Assembly (NCBI RefSeq): GCF_947331435.1
Contig: NZ_CAMZOF010000002.1
Coordinates: forward strand, 558,001-622,000
DNA from: Pelagibius sp. Alg239-R121
Lineage (GTDB): Bacteria > Pseudomonadota > Alphaproteobacteria > Kiloniellales > Kiloniellaceae
Length of the DNA stretch: 64,000 nucleotides
Reading direction: 5' to 3'
The position numbers and the translations under genes were made by a program. The first letter of the stretch is position 1. Each line of letters starts with the position of its first letter. The notes under the pieces were generated by a model. The model did not search any database. It saw only the letters and a list, made by a program, of their open reading frames with translations, and was not told where the DNA came from. Below are positions 33,559 to 41,365 of the stretch, piece after piece.

Positions 33559-34893
33559 TCAGGCCGTAATGCGCATATCCGATGCCAGGTTCGACGGCGC
33601 CTTGTGGAACTTGCCGTCCTTCATGATTGCAAGCAGGCGTTTCTTGTCCTGTAGAATCCGAACATCGGCTATGGGGTCGCCATCCACCAACAAGAGATCT
33701 GCCAGAAAACCCTCGCGGATCATGCCCAGCTCGTTGCCCATTCCCATGATCTGACCGCCGTACTTGGTGGCTGCCTGTATGGCCTCCATGGGCGACATAC
33801 CGAGCAGGTCCACAAAGGTGTGGATGTCGGTGGCATTGGTTCCTTGTGGCGTCCAGGCAAAGCCGTAGTCGCCGCCGATCAGCACGCGGATGCCGCGCTT
33901 GTGCATCTTCTGCATCGTGTTGACCGCCATCTCCAATTCGCGCTCGTAGGCAATGGTGATCGGCGTACCCGGTTTGATTCCATAGTCTCCGGCGTTCCGT
34001 GAAGTGTTGATCAGCCACGCAAGGCCAGGAGCCACAAAGTGTTTGTCCTTAACCGCCTCCAACATATCCAGCGCCTCTTCGTTGGCGAAGGACGCATGGT
34101 AGATGTACTCAATGCCATGCTTGACGCACTGAATGACGGAATCGGAAGATCGAGCATGCGCTGCGAGAGACTTGTTGCGTATCCGGGCTTCCCGAACCGC
34201 CATCGCAATCTCCTCATCGGACATCGGCGTTTCCTCAGCCCCCATGCCCGTGATCTCTTCCCCTGAGAGATTCAGCTTGATCGTGTCGACCCCGTACTTG
34301 ATCAGCTCGCGCACCGTGCGCCGAATTTCTTCCGGACCCGATACGACAATGCCGAGATTCATCCCTTCGTGCTGGATATGCGGCGGCGAAGTGTCACCAA
34401 GGCCGCCAACGGTCGTGATTTCCGGTCCGGCAGCGGTATAACGCGGTCCGGGTATGCGCCCCTCATTGATAAAGTTGCGGATCACCACATCGAGCCGCGG
34501 CTTGGCTGCTGCAGCGCCACGGCCCGCGGTAAAGCCGGCATCCAGCATGATTTTCGCCATCTCGGCGGTCACCAGAACATGTTCTTCCAATGGCATCATC
34601 TGGATTGGCGCGATGCCAGGCGCATTGTTCCAGCTCAGATGGAGGTGGGCGTCAATCAAACCCGGCATGAGGGTCGCGCCGCGTCCGTCAATTCGCTGGC
34701 CGCCGCCGTTCCCCCAGGCGTATCCACCGCTGGAACGGCTGACACTCTTGATCCGGTTACCTTCAACGACGACTTCGCCGCTGTAGGGCGCTTCACCGGT
34801 GGCGTCGAGAACCCTGACGTTGGTGAAGGTGATGGCGTTGTCGCTGAGGCCGCTGCGACCGCCGCCCCAATCGGTATAGTTGGTATCGGCCAT
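33559..34893 (-). CDS. Amidohydrolase-family protein (imidazolonepropionase/prolidase-like)
   Basis: 444 residues from ATG 34893 with AGGAAGG ahead. TLMPGLIDAHLHLSW carries the first metal-binding His-x-His; later His residues (LAAHARSSDSV, IEYIYHASF) and the Asp region GGDYGFAWTPQGTNA complete the usual amidohydrolase set. It has an N-terminal beta sandwich (ITFTNVRVLDATGEAPYSGEVVVEG). Members hydrolyse amide or cyclic imide bonds. It is the last gene of the 12-gene operon that starts with livH, 30 bases after an alpha/beta hydrolase, so it probably acts on the imported compound or an intermediate. Confidence 0.82.
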   Translation of the reverse strand: MADTNYTDWGGGRSGLSDNAITFTNVRVLDATGEAPYSGEVVVEGNRIKSVSRSSGGYAWGNGGGQRIDGRGATLMPGLIDAHLHLSWNNAPGIAPIQMMPLEEHVLVTAEMAKIMLDAGFTAGRGAAAAKPRLDVVIRNFINEGRIPGPRYTAAGPEITTVGGLGDTSPPHIQHEGMNLGIVVSGPEEIRRTVRELIKYGVDTIKLNLSGEEITGMGAEETPMSDEEIAMAVREARIRNKSLAAHARSSDSVIQCVKHGIEYIYHASFANEEALDMLEAVKDKHFVAPGLAWLINTSRNAGDYGIKPGTPITIAYERELEMAVNTMQKMHKRGIRVLIGGDYGFAWTPQGTNATDIHTFVDLLGMSPMEAIQAATKYGGQIMGMGNELGMIREGFLADLLLVDGDPIADVRILQDKKRLLAIMKDGKFHKAPSNLASDMRITA

Positions 34894-34923
34894 AGCTGTT
34901 TCCTTCCTATCCGCTTCGTCAGA

Positions 34924-35697
34924 TCAATTTACACCGAGTTGCAAACATAAGTGTTCTGCAGATTCAGACGGCATTTCCATCATCGTCCAGTGACCGCAGT
35001 TGGGCAGAACATGGAGTTCGGCGCCGGCAATGCGCGCGGCCAGATTCTCGCCCATTTTTGGTGGTGCCACGACGTCTTCGGCGCCGGTGACCAACCGGGT
35101 CGGGCAGGAAATAGCATCATGGTCGGGCGGTTCCATGTCAGCAAGCGCTTCACAATGGCGGGCGTAGCCGGCAGGGTCCTGGCGCATGAGGCTTTCGCGC
35201 ACGAAGGCGGCGACTGCGCTGTTCGTGTCCTTGGTTTTTGCTGACAGACTAGCGGTCGAAACCATATCCGCGATGCCACTCATGCCATTTTTACGGGCCT
35301 CTTCGGCCCGGACCTTCAGAGCTTCGCGCGCAGCGGCGGGAGGCTCGAGTATCGGGCCAAAGAGGGTCATGGACTTCACGAGGTCAGGTTGCGATACGGC
35401 TAGTTCCTGACAGATGACCGTGCCCATGGAGTGGCCGACAAAGTGTGCCTCTGCGATCGCTTGTGCGCGCAGCATCTCGGCGACGGCAGCCGCGAGTCCC
35501 TTGAGTCCCGCGAGTCCCGGCCGAATGGCCGAGCGCCCGGCGCCTGGCAGGTCAGGACGGATCGCACGAAAGCCACGCAAGGCCGACATCAGGGGCTGAA
35601 AGCTGTTGGAGCTTCCGCCCAGACCATGAATCAATACGACGGCCGCTCCGTCTCCGGTTATTTCACTGACCATGCTGCCAAGTTTGATATCGACCAT
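34924..35697 (-). CDS. Alpha/beta hydrolase (enol-lactonase / MhpC-like)
   Basis: 257 residues. VVLIHGLGGSSNSFQPL forms the oxyanion loop, FVGHSMGTVICQELA the nucleophile elbow (G-H-S-M-G), and LPNCGHWTMMEMP the catalytic His; the acid lies near TRLVTGAEDVV. This arrangement matches ring-cleavage hydrolases and 3-oxoadipate enol-lactonases. It starts three bases after the FAH-family gene and is followed by an amidohydrolase. The trio reads like lower-pathway enzymes for a cyclic or aromatic substrate, an inference from families. Confidence 0.82.
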   Translation of the reverse strand: MVDIKLGSMVSEITGDGAAVVLIHGLGGSSNSFQPLMSALRGFRAIRPDLPGAGRSAIRPGLAGLKGLAAAVAEMLRAQAIAEAHFVGHSMGTVICQELAVSQPDLVKSMTLFGPILEPPAAAREALKVRAEEARKNGMSGIADMVSTASLSAKTKDTNSAVAAFVRESLMRQDPAGYARHCEALADMEPPDHDAISCPTRLVTGAEDVVAPPKMGENLAARIAGAELHVLPNCGHWTMMEMPSESAEHLCLQLGVN

Positions 35698-35700
35698 GAG

Positions 35701-36567
35701 TCAGAAAGCCTCTACCGGATTATCCAGGCGACCAATCCCTTCGATCTCGACAGACATCTTATCGCCTGATTTGAGATACTTCGGTGGGTTAAACCCGATC
35801 CCGACACCAGCCGGCGTCCCGGTCGCAATCACGTCTCCGGTCATCAGAGTCAAACCATTCGAGACCGCCGCGATGATGGTTGGCACGTCGAAGATCAACA
35901 GTTTCACGTTCGAGTCCTGGCGCAGTTCACCGTTGATCCAGCAGCGGACCGCCGCGTCATCCAAATTTACTTCGTCCGCCGTCACCGCCCAGGGGCCCAT
36001 CGGGCAAAAGCTGTCCTGCGACTTTCCGATTAACCACTGGCTGTGGCGGCCTTGCAGATCGCGGGCCGTGACATCGTTGACGATGGTGTAGCCCCAGACA
36101 TGGGAGAGCGCATCGCCCGTCGAGATGTTGCGTCCGCCCTTCCCAATGATGACAGCCAATTCGGCTTCGTAATCGATAGCTTCTGAAACCGCAGTGTCGA
36201 TCTTCACCGGCGCACCGGCGGCAATGACGGTCTCCGGGGTCTTGGAGAATACGATTGGATGCTCGGGCACGGCCCCCTTTGCCGCAGAACTGTCGAAGCC
36301 CGATGAGGCGAATTCCTGCGCATGTTCGTGATAATTCTTGCCGACGCAGAAGATGTTCCGGCGCGGTCTCGGTAGCGGCGCACAAAGGGTCACGTCCGAA
36401 AGCGGGAGGGGCGTGCCCATCGACGGCAGCGGCCTGTCGATCAGCGCCGCGACACCGGCTTCGTCTGCCGCGCCGAGCGGCAGATCGAAAGGCGCGACCG
36501 TTTGGGCCGTCTGGTCGACCTTGCCGGCACGCCGAATTCCATTCCATTCAAAGACGGCTATCTTCAC
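35701..36567 (-). CDS. Fumarylacetoacetate hydrolase (FAH) family protein
   Basis: About 288 residues. NIFCVGKNYHEHAQEF, then PIVFSKTPETVIAAGAPV, YEAELAVIIGKGGRNIS and GYTIVNDVTARDLQGRHSQW are the FAH core with metal-binding Glu and Asp; DVIATGTPAGVG closes it. The family includes fumarylpyruvate hydrolases, 2-hydroxyhepta-diene-dioate isomerases and oxaloacetate decarboxylases. I take the start as the GTG at 36567, because GGGGGAAAG precedes it and it overlaps the preceding stop as GTGA. A longer in-phase frame to 36810 lies inside the upstream gene. Confidence 0.85.
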   Translation of the reverse strand: MKIAVFEWNGIRRAGKVDQTAQTVAPFDLPLGAADEAGVAALIDRPLPSMGTPLPLSDVTLCAPLPRPRRNIFCVGKNYHEHAQEFASSGFDSSAAKGAVPEHPIVFSKTPETVIAAGAPVKIDTAVSEAIDYEAELAVIIGKGGRNISTGDALSHVWGYTIVNDVTARDLQGRHSQWLIGKSQDSFCPMGPWAVTADEVNLDDAAVRCWINGELRQDSNVKLLIFDVPTIIAAVSNGLTLMTGDVIATGTPAGVGIGFNPPKYLKSGDKMSVEIEGIGRLDNPVEAF

Positions 36568-38015
36568 GCGCTTTCCCCCGGTATGAGAATTGTCGATCCC
36601 GTTGTCTGCCGCGCTTCCAGGGCACGATGTGCGAGTGCCGCATCCGCCAGCGGAAAGCGCTGGGTGGTGCCCGCTGTCACGACACCATCGCGCAAGGCCT
36701 CGAAGAGCCGTGCTGTGCTGCGGGTGAGCTTTTCCGGCGTATCGACAAAATGACCGAAGTTGGGCCTTGATATTGTGGCGGAACGTGCCGAGAGAGCCCC
36801 GATGTCCCAAGTACCGACAGGCCCGGATGCCTGGCCAAAGCTGACCAGATGTCCGCAGACAGCGAGCGACCGAAGGGAATGCGCAAAGCTGTCCCGGCCC
36901 ACCGCGTCGAAAATCACATTCGCGCCCTGGCCGTTGGTCAGTTCCATCACTTGAGCTTCGAGGCTCCTGCCATCCGGCACAACAATATCACGTGCGCCTG
37001 CCGCCCGTGCGGCCTCAGCCTTCTCCGGACTCGACGTGGCGCCAATCACCCGCGCGCCCAAGTGCGACGCCCACTGACAGAGCATTCGGCCGACTCCGCC
37101 CGCCGGCGCATAGACCAGCACGTTTTCTCCGGCTTTGAGCCTGTGTACCCGATGCAACAGAAACTCAGCGGTGATGCCCTTCAGAAGGCAGGCTGCGGCA
37201 ACCTCGTTGCTCACATTATCGGGCAAACAGAAAACCAGATCCGCCGCCATTGTGCGATGCGTGGCATAGGCTCCCACGGGCGGGCAGGCATATCCCACAC
37301 GGTCGCCTGCTGCCAGATGTGGCACGCCGGGACCGACATCGATCACGATGCCCGCGGCCTCCATGCCGGGAATACCCGGCGGCTGCAGCAGATCGAATGC
37401 GCCGGTCCGACAATAGACGTCGATGAAGTTCACGCCGATCGCTGAATGTTCGATCCGAACCTCACCCGGTCCGGGTGGTGGCACCTGAACCGGCGCAAGC
37501 CGCAATTCCTCCGGGCCGCCATGGCGCGCAACCATGATCGCCTGGCCTTCGATCGATCCTGCAATCTGCGCTGCCGCTTGTCCGGACAGCAATGTGCGAA
37601 TGGCGGAGAAGCCCGCTTCATAAACGCCTTCGGCGACCAGCGCCGCCAGCTCTTGCTCGCGCCCGGCAGGCGGCCGGAACTTCGAATGCCAATTCCAAAA
37701 GGTCCGGGTGCCGTCGGTGACCGGTTTTAAAGCCACGTGGGCGACATAGTCGTTCAACGGAACGTCGCTATCGACGATTGCGTAGCTGAAACTGCGGGTC
37801 TTGTCGGAGAGGCTGAGCAGCTGCTCTCTAACCCGCTCACCGCCCGTCAGCCGGAAATCCCGAACTGCGCCGACCTGATCCGTGTGATCGGCACCCTCCA
37901 GTTTGCTGACGGCGACAGCGGGATGCCAGCGGTCATGACCGTTGAAATCGCGCAGGATTCGCCAGACTTCGTCGATCGGCGCATCTATCACTGTGGAGCG
38001 GCGAACCTCGACCAT
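36564..38015 (-). CDS. Fusion: SRPBCC domain + zinc-free quinone/NADPH oxidoreductase
   Basis: 483 residues. Residues 1-145 are an SRPBCC (START-like) ligand-binding domain: VRRSTVIDAPIDEVWRILRDF... WHPAVAVSKLEG. From about 158 (AIMVARHGGPEELRLAPVQV) to the end is an MDR-family quinone oxidoreductase with GVNFIDVYCRTGAF and the NADPH site VLVYAPAGGVGRMLCQWA; there are no zinc-ligand cysteines. QOR1-type enzymes stand alone at about 325 residues, so this is a genuine fusion. The front half is related to the separate SRPBCC gene directly upstream, one base away, suggesting tandem duplication followed by fusion. Confidence 0.85.
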   Translation of the reverse strand: MVEVRRSTVIDAPIDEVWRILRDFNGHDRWHPAVAVSKLEGADHTDQVGAVRDFRLTGGERVREQLLSLSDKTRSFSYAIVDSDVPLNDYVAHVALKPVTDGTRTFWNWHSKFRPPAGREQELAALVAEGVYEAGFSAIRTLLSGQAAAQIAGSIEGQAIMVARHGGPEELRLAPVQVPPPGPGEVRIEHSAIGVNFIDVYCRTGAFDLLQPPGIPGMEAAGIVIDVGPGVPHLAAGDRVGYACPPVGAYATHRTMAADLVFCLPDNVSNEVAAACLLKGITAEFLLHRVHRLKAGENVLVYAPAGGVGRMLCQWASHLGARVIGATSSPEKAEAARAAGARDIVVPDGRSLEAQVMELTNGQGANVIFDAVGRDSFAHSLRSLAVCGHLVSFGQASGPVGTWDIGALSARSATISRPNFGHFVDTPEKLTRSTARLFEALRDGVVTAGTTQRFPLADAALAHRALEARQTTGSTILIPGESA

Positions 38016-38016
38016 G

Positions 38017-38454
38017 TTAAGTCCCGAAGTGCGCTTTTAAGGCGTTGAAGCCGCCCTGAAAAACATCATCGCCGATATCCGCCACCAATTGTGCTTCAGC
38101 CTCGGCGGCGCAGTCGAATTCCGCCGACCATTCGGCGAAAGTGCGGTTGCCATCGGTGACCGGCGTAAGTTTCAGGGTGGCGACATAGTTGTCGACACCC
38201 ATCGGACTCTCGAGGATAGAATAACTACAGGAGAAATCATAATCCGAGAGTGCCAGAAGCTTTTCCCGAATACGCCCGCCGTCCTTCAAGCGAAAATCCC
38301 GTACGCAACCCACCTGGTCCGGTGGTGCGCCGCCCTCAATGCGGCTTTCCGCGATCAGGGGGTGCCATGACGGCAGTGCGTTGAAATCCCGAATACGCGC
38401 CCAGACCCGGTCGGCCGGTGCGTTGATAATCGAGGAGGTGTAGACCTCCGTCAT
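38017..38454 (-). CDS. SRPBCC (START/Bet v1-like) family protein
   Basis: 145 residues forming one hydrophobic-pocket domain: SSIINAPADRVWARIRDFN, WHPLIAESRIEGG, GCVRDFRLKDGGRIREKLL and VTDGNRTFAEWSAEFDC. The same motifs in the same order occur in the N-terminal domain of the next gene (for example GAVRDFRLTGGERVREQLL). Members bind lipids, polyketides or aromatic rings and act as cyclases or carriers. It lies three bases after the flotillin gene. Its likely role is to bind or present a pathway intermediate. Confidence 0.82.
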   Translation of the reverse strand: MTEVYTSSIINAPADRVWARIRDFNALPSWHPLIAESRIEGGAPPDQVGCVRDFRLKDGGRIREKLLALSDYDFSCSYSILESPMGVDNYVATLKLTPVTDGNRTFAEWSAEFDCAAEAEAQLVADIGDDVFQGGFNALKAHFGT

Positions 38455-38457
38455 AGT

Positions 38458-40515
38458 CTAATCGTCCTTCTTTGCGTCTTTGTTGCTCTTGGCCAGGCTC
38501 TGCGCGTCCTTTGCAGCGCGGAAGACATCGCCCATACGTGCGACATTCGAACCTTCGACACCGATCTCCTTCATCATCTCATCGATCAGCGGCGCCTGGG
38601 CGCGGTACCGCAAAGCGCTCTCGATGACCTCATCGGTAGGCGAGCGCGGTCCGCCATTGCCACCACCGCCGGCCAATCCATCCACATGCAGGATCTTGAT
38701 GCCTTCGATATTTTCCATCGGCCGGACGGACTCGCGGACGATCCCCTCCAAACGCTCGATCAACTTACCGCGTAGCAGGCTCGCGCGAGCATCGTCGGTC
38801 AGGACGTTTTCGGCCTCGTTCATGAGCCGTTGAGCCTCTGCAGCGACCGCGGCTCTGACTTTCTCGGCCTCGGCCGCGATCTTTGCGGTGTCAGCGTCCT
38901 TGGCAGCAAGAAGCCGGTCGATAGCGGCCAAGCGATCTGCCACTTCAATCTCTCGAATGGTCGCGACTTTTTCTTCTGCGATGGCCGCTTCGGCGCGGGC
39001 AGCTTCCGTTGTGACCCTGACCGCCGCTTCGTCGGACTGTTTGTTCAACAGAGCGATCTGCTTGTCCAATTCGGCCAGTTCGATGACCTGCTGACGTTCG
39101 ACATCCAGTCGTTTGAGGTCGCGCTCCAGCAGAATACGCGCCTCGTCCAGCCCCCGGTTCGAAGCAATGCGTGCGCGCTCGACTTCTTCACGTGCGGAAA
39201 TTTCGGCTTCATCCGTGGCCTGGCGTTCCGCGATCTGTTGCGATTTGAGCAGCATCTCGCGATCGATACGAGCCTTGTCGAGCGCCTGTTCCTGCAGGAT
39301 CCGGGCAGCTTCGACTGACTGCCGCGCCGATATCTCGGCACTTTCGATCTGCTGTCCACGGGCGATCTCGCGCGCCTGGGTTTCCTCCTCGGCAACGATC
39401 CGGGCTTCGCGGAGCTGCCTTTCAGACACGATGCGTGCGCGTTCGACATCCTCGTTTGCCGAGATTTCCGCAACCTCGGTGGCATGACGCTGCGCGATTT
39501 GTTGCGATCTGAGCAGCTTCTCCCGCTCGATGCGGGCCTTATCCAGAACCTGTTCCTGGGCGATACGGGCTTTCTCGACGTCTTCGTGCGCCTTGATTTC
39601 GGTGTCCTCCAGAGCAATCCTGCGCTCGATCTCGCGCTTGCGCGTTTCCTGTTCCGTGGAGATCCGGGCACGGGCCGCATCGGCTTCCCGTTCGACCTGT
39701 TCGCGGACGATCTCGGCCCGTTGCGCGGCACGCAAAGCTTCGATGTCTCGTTCCTGGGCCAGGCGCGCGTTCTCGCTTTCTCTCTCAAGATCCAGCGTGG
39801 CCTTTTCCGCCTCCAGGTTACGGCTGCGGATGGCAACCATTGAATCCTGTTCGATATCGTTACGGGCCTTGCGGCGGGTCTCGATCGCCTCAATCAACTG
39901 AGTCAGGCCTTCTGCGTCAAAACGATTGGCCGGATTGAAAAACTCCAAATCCGTTTGATCCAGATCCGTAATGGCAACGGATTCCAGCTCCAGCCCGTTG
40001 CGCGCGAGGACATCCATCGCCCGCGCTTCGACTTCGACAACATAGTCGCCGCGTTTTTCGTGCATCTCGTCCAGAGACATTTCCGCCGCGACAGAACGCA
40101 GCGCACCGATGAACTTACCGGAAAGCAGGTCAGCCAGACCATCCGGGTCCATGGTCCGCCGGCCAAGCGTGGCGGCGGCGGCAGTGACTGCTTCGGGTTT
40201 GGGTGCGACACGCACGAAAAACTCTGCCTCTATGTCTACACGCATACGGTCACGTGTGATGACCGCCTCCTCGCGGCTCCGGCGCACCGGAATACGTACG
40301 ACGTTCATGTTGACCGGCGTCACCTCGTGAATGATCGGCAGCACCAGCGCGCCACCGTTGATCACGACGGTTTCACCACCAAAGCCAGTGCGTACGAATG
40401 AGACCTCTTTGGTCGAGCGGTGGTAAAGCCAATGTAAGAGATAGACGACGACCGCGATGCCGATGATCGCGACGATAAGCCAAAGTATGACCGCGCCGAT
40501 CAGTCCGCTTGTCAT
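38458..40515 (-). CDS. Flotillin-family membrane scaffold protein
   Basis: 685 residues: one N-terminal span (about 6-28), a PHB/SPFH domain (about 32-210, with VRTGFGGETVVINGGALVLP and ITDLDQTDLEFFNPANRFD), then a long Glu/Arg/Ala coiled coil with a 44-residue internal repeat, and a C-terminal helical region. Flotillins oligomerise on membranes and organise transporters or signalling proteins. The usual NfeD partner is absent here; neighbours are a Tm-1-like ABC fusion, a TIM-barrel enzyme and SRPBCC proteins. GGGAGGAG ahead of the ATG supports the start. A scaffold role for the uptake/degradation complex is inference. Confidence 0.9.
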   Translation of the reverse strand: MTSGLIGAVILWLIVAIIGIAVVVYLLHWLYHRSTKEVSFVRTGFGGETVVINGGALVLPIIHEVTPVNMNVVRIPVRRSREEAVITRDRMRVDIEAEFFVRVAPKPEAVTAAAATLGRRTMDPDGLADLLSGKFIGALRSVAAEMSLDEMHEKRGDYVVEVEARAMDVLARNGLELESVAITDLDQTDLEFFNPANRFDAEGLTQLIEAIETRRKARNDIEQDSMVAIRSRNLEAEKATLDLERESENARLAQERDIEALRAAQRAEIVREQVEREADAARARISTEQETRKREIERRIALEDTEIKAHEDVEKARIAQEQVLDKARIEREKLLRSQQIAQRHATEVAEISANEDVERARIVSERQLREARIVAEEETQAREIARGQQIESAEISARQSVEAARILQEQALDKARIDREMLLKSQQIAERQATDEAEISAREEVERARIASNRGLDEARILLERDLKRLDVERQQVIELAELDKQIALLNKQSDEAAVRVTTEAARAEAAIAEEKVATIREIEVADRLAAIDRLLAAKDADTAKIAAEAEKVRAAVAAEAQRLMNEAENVLTDDARASLLRGKLIERLEGIVRESVRPMENIEGIKILHVDGLAGGGGNGGPRSPTDEVIESALRYRAQAPLIDEMMKEIGVEGSNVARMGDVFRAAKDAQSLAKSNKDAKKDD
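39202..39597 (-). repeat. Three 44-residue (132-bp) repeats in the flotillin coiled coil
   Basis: Residues 307-350, 351-394 and 395-438 align without gaps in a 44-residue period, with a partial fourth unit at 439-469. Shared core: I-x-A-x-x-x-VE-x-ARI-x-x-x-x-x-L-x-x-ARI. Units 1 and 3 are closest (LLRSQQIAQRHAT against LLKSQQIAERQAT), pointing to duplication of a two-unit block. The period equals four hendecads, which suits a right-handed or straight coiled coil. Confidence 0.8.
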
Positions 40516-40531
40516 GTTGCTCCTCCCATTT

Positions 40532-41365
40532 TCAGCGACCGCTAATGGCCTTGAAGGCCCGGGTCTGTTCCGTCAGCGCAACCTCGGTCGGCAGGCGTTC
40601 CATCGAGGAGGCGCCGTAAAATCCGTGGCAGGCTTCTGTATTGTTGAGAACATAGGTGGCATCAGCCGGCATGGAGACCGGACCGCCGTGTACCAGCACG
40701 ATAATATCCGGGTTCACCCGAAGCGCCGCCGCTGCCCAGGCATCCACGAGCGCCGGACAATCCTCGAGCTTAAGCGAGGTTTCCGCACCGATGGAACCAC
40801 CGGTCGTCAGACCCAGGTGGCACACGACGATATCTGCGCCGGCCCTGGCCATCGCCGCGGCATCGTCTTCGCTGAAGACGTAGGGCGTGGTGAACATATC
40901 CTTTTCATGGGCCATCCGAATCACGTCGATCTCCAGGCCGTAGGACATTCCGGTCTCTTCAAGATTGGCCCGAAAAGTTCCGTCGATCAGTCCGACGGTG
41001 GGGAAATTTTGGATACCCGAGAAGCCAGTTCTTTTGAGATCGTCGAGAAAGCTGTCGAACATACAAAAAGGGTCGGTTCCGTTAACACCGGCGAGAACCG
41101 GTGTATTGGGTGCCATGGGGAGGACCTCGGGTGCCATCTCCATTACGATCTCATTTGCGTTGCCGTAGGCAAGCAGACCGGAGAGTGAGCCGCGCCCCGC
41201 CATGCGGTAACGGCCTGAGTTGTAAATTACGATCAGATCGATCCCGCCGGCCTCTTCGCATTTTGCAGAGAGACCGGTGCCCGCGCCGCCACCGATAATG
41301 GGCTCGCCGTTTGTTTTCATTTGCTGAAACTTTTCCAGCATGACGGAACGCTCAAAGCGCGGCAT
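40532..41365 (-). CDS. Phosphoenolpyruvate hydrolase-family TIM-barrel protein
   Basis: About 277 residues from ATG 41365, with GGGAGAG ahead. The barrel has [39 protein letters not shown], a conserved DPF at 98-100, NFPTVG at 120-125 and [12 protein letters not shown] near the end. It belongs to the PEP-mutase/isocitrate-lyase-like family called PEP hydrolase; activity of most members is unproven. In tomato Tm-1, a homologous barrel is fused behind the UPF0261 domain; here it follows a Tm-1-like gene and overlaps it by 14 bases. Two more copies of the fold occur in this locus, at 48164-48874 and 48897-50633. Confidence 0.85.
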   Translation of the reverse strand: MPRFERSVMLEKFQQMKTNGEPIIGGGAGTGLSAKCEEAGGIDLIVIYNSGRYRMAGRGSLSGLLAYGNANEIVMEMAPEVLPMAPNTPVLAGVNGTDPFCMFDSFLDDLKRTGFSGIQNFPTVGLIDGTFRANLEETGMSYGLEIDVIRMAHEKDMFTTPYVFSEDDAAAMARAGADIVVCHLGLTTGGSIGAETSLKLEDCPALVDAWAAAALRVNPDIIVLVHGGPVSMPADATYVLNNTEACHGFYGASSMERLPTEVALTEQTRAFKAISGR

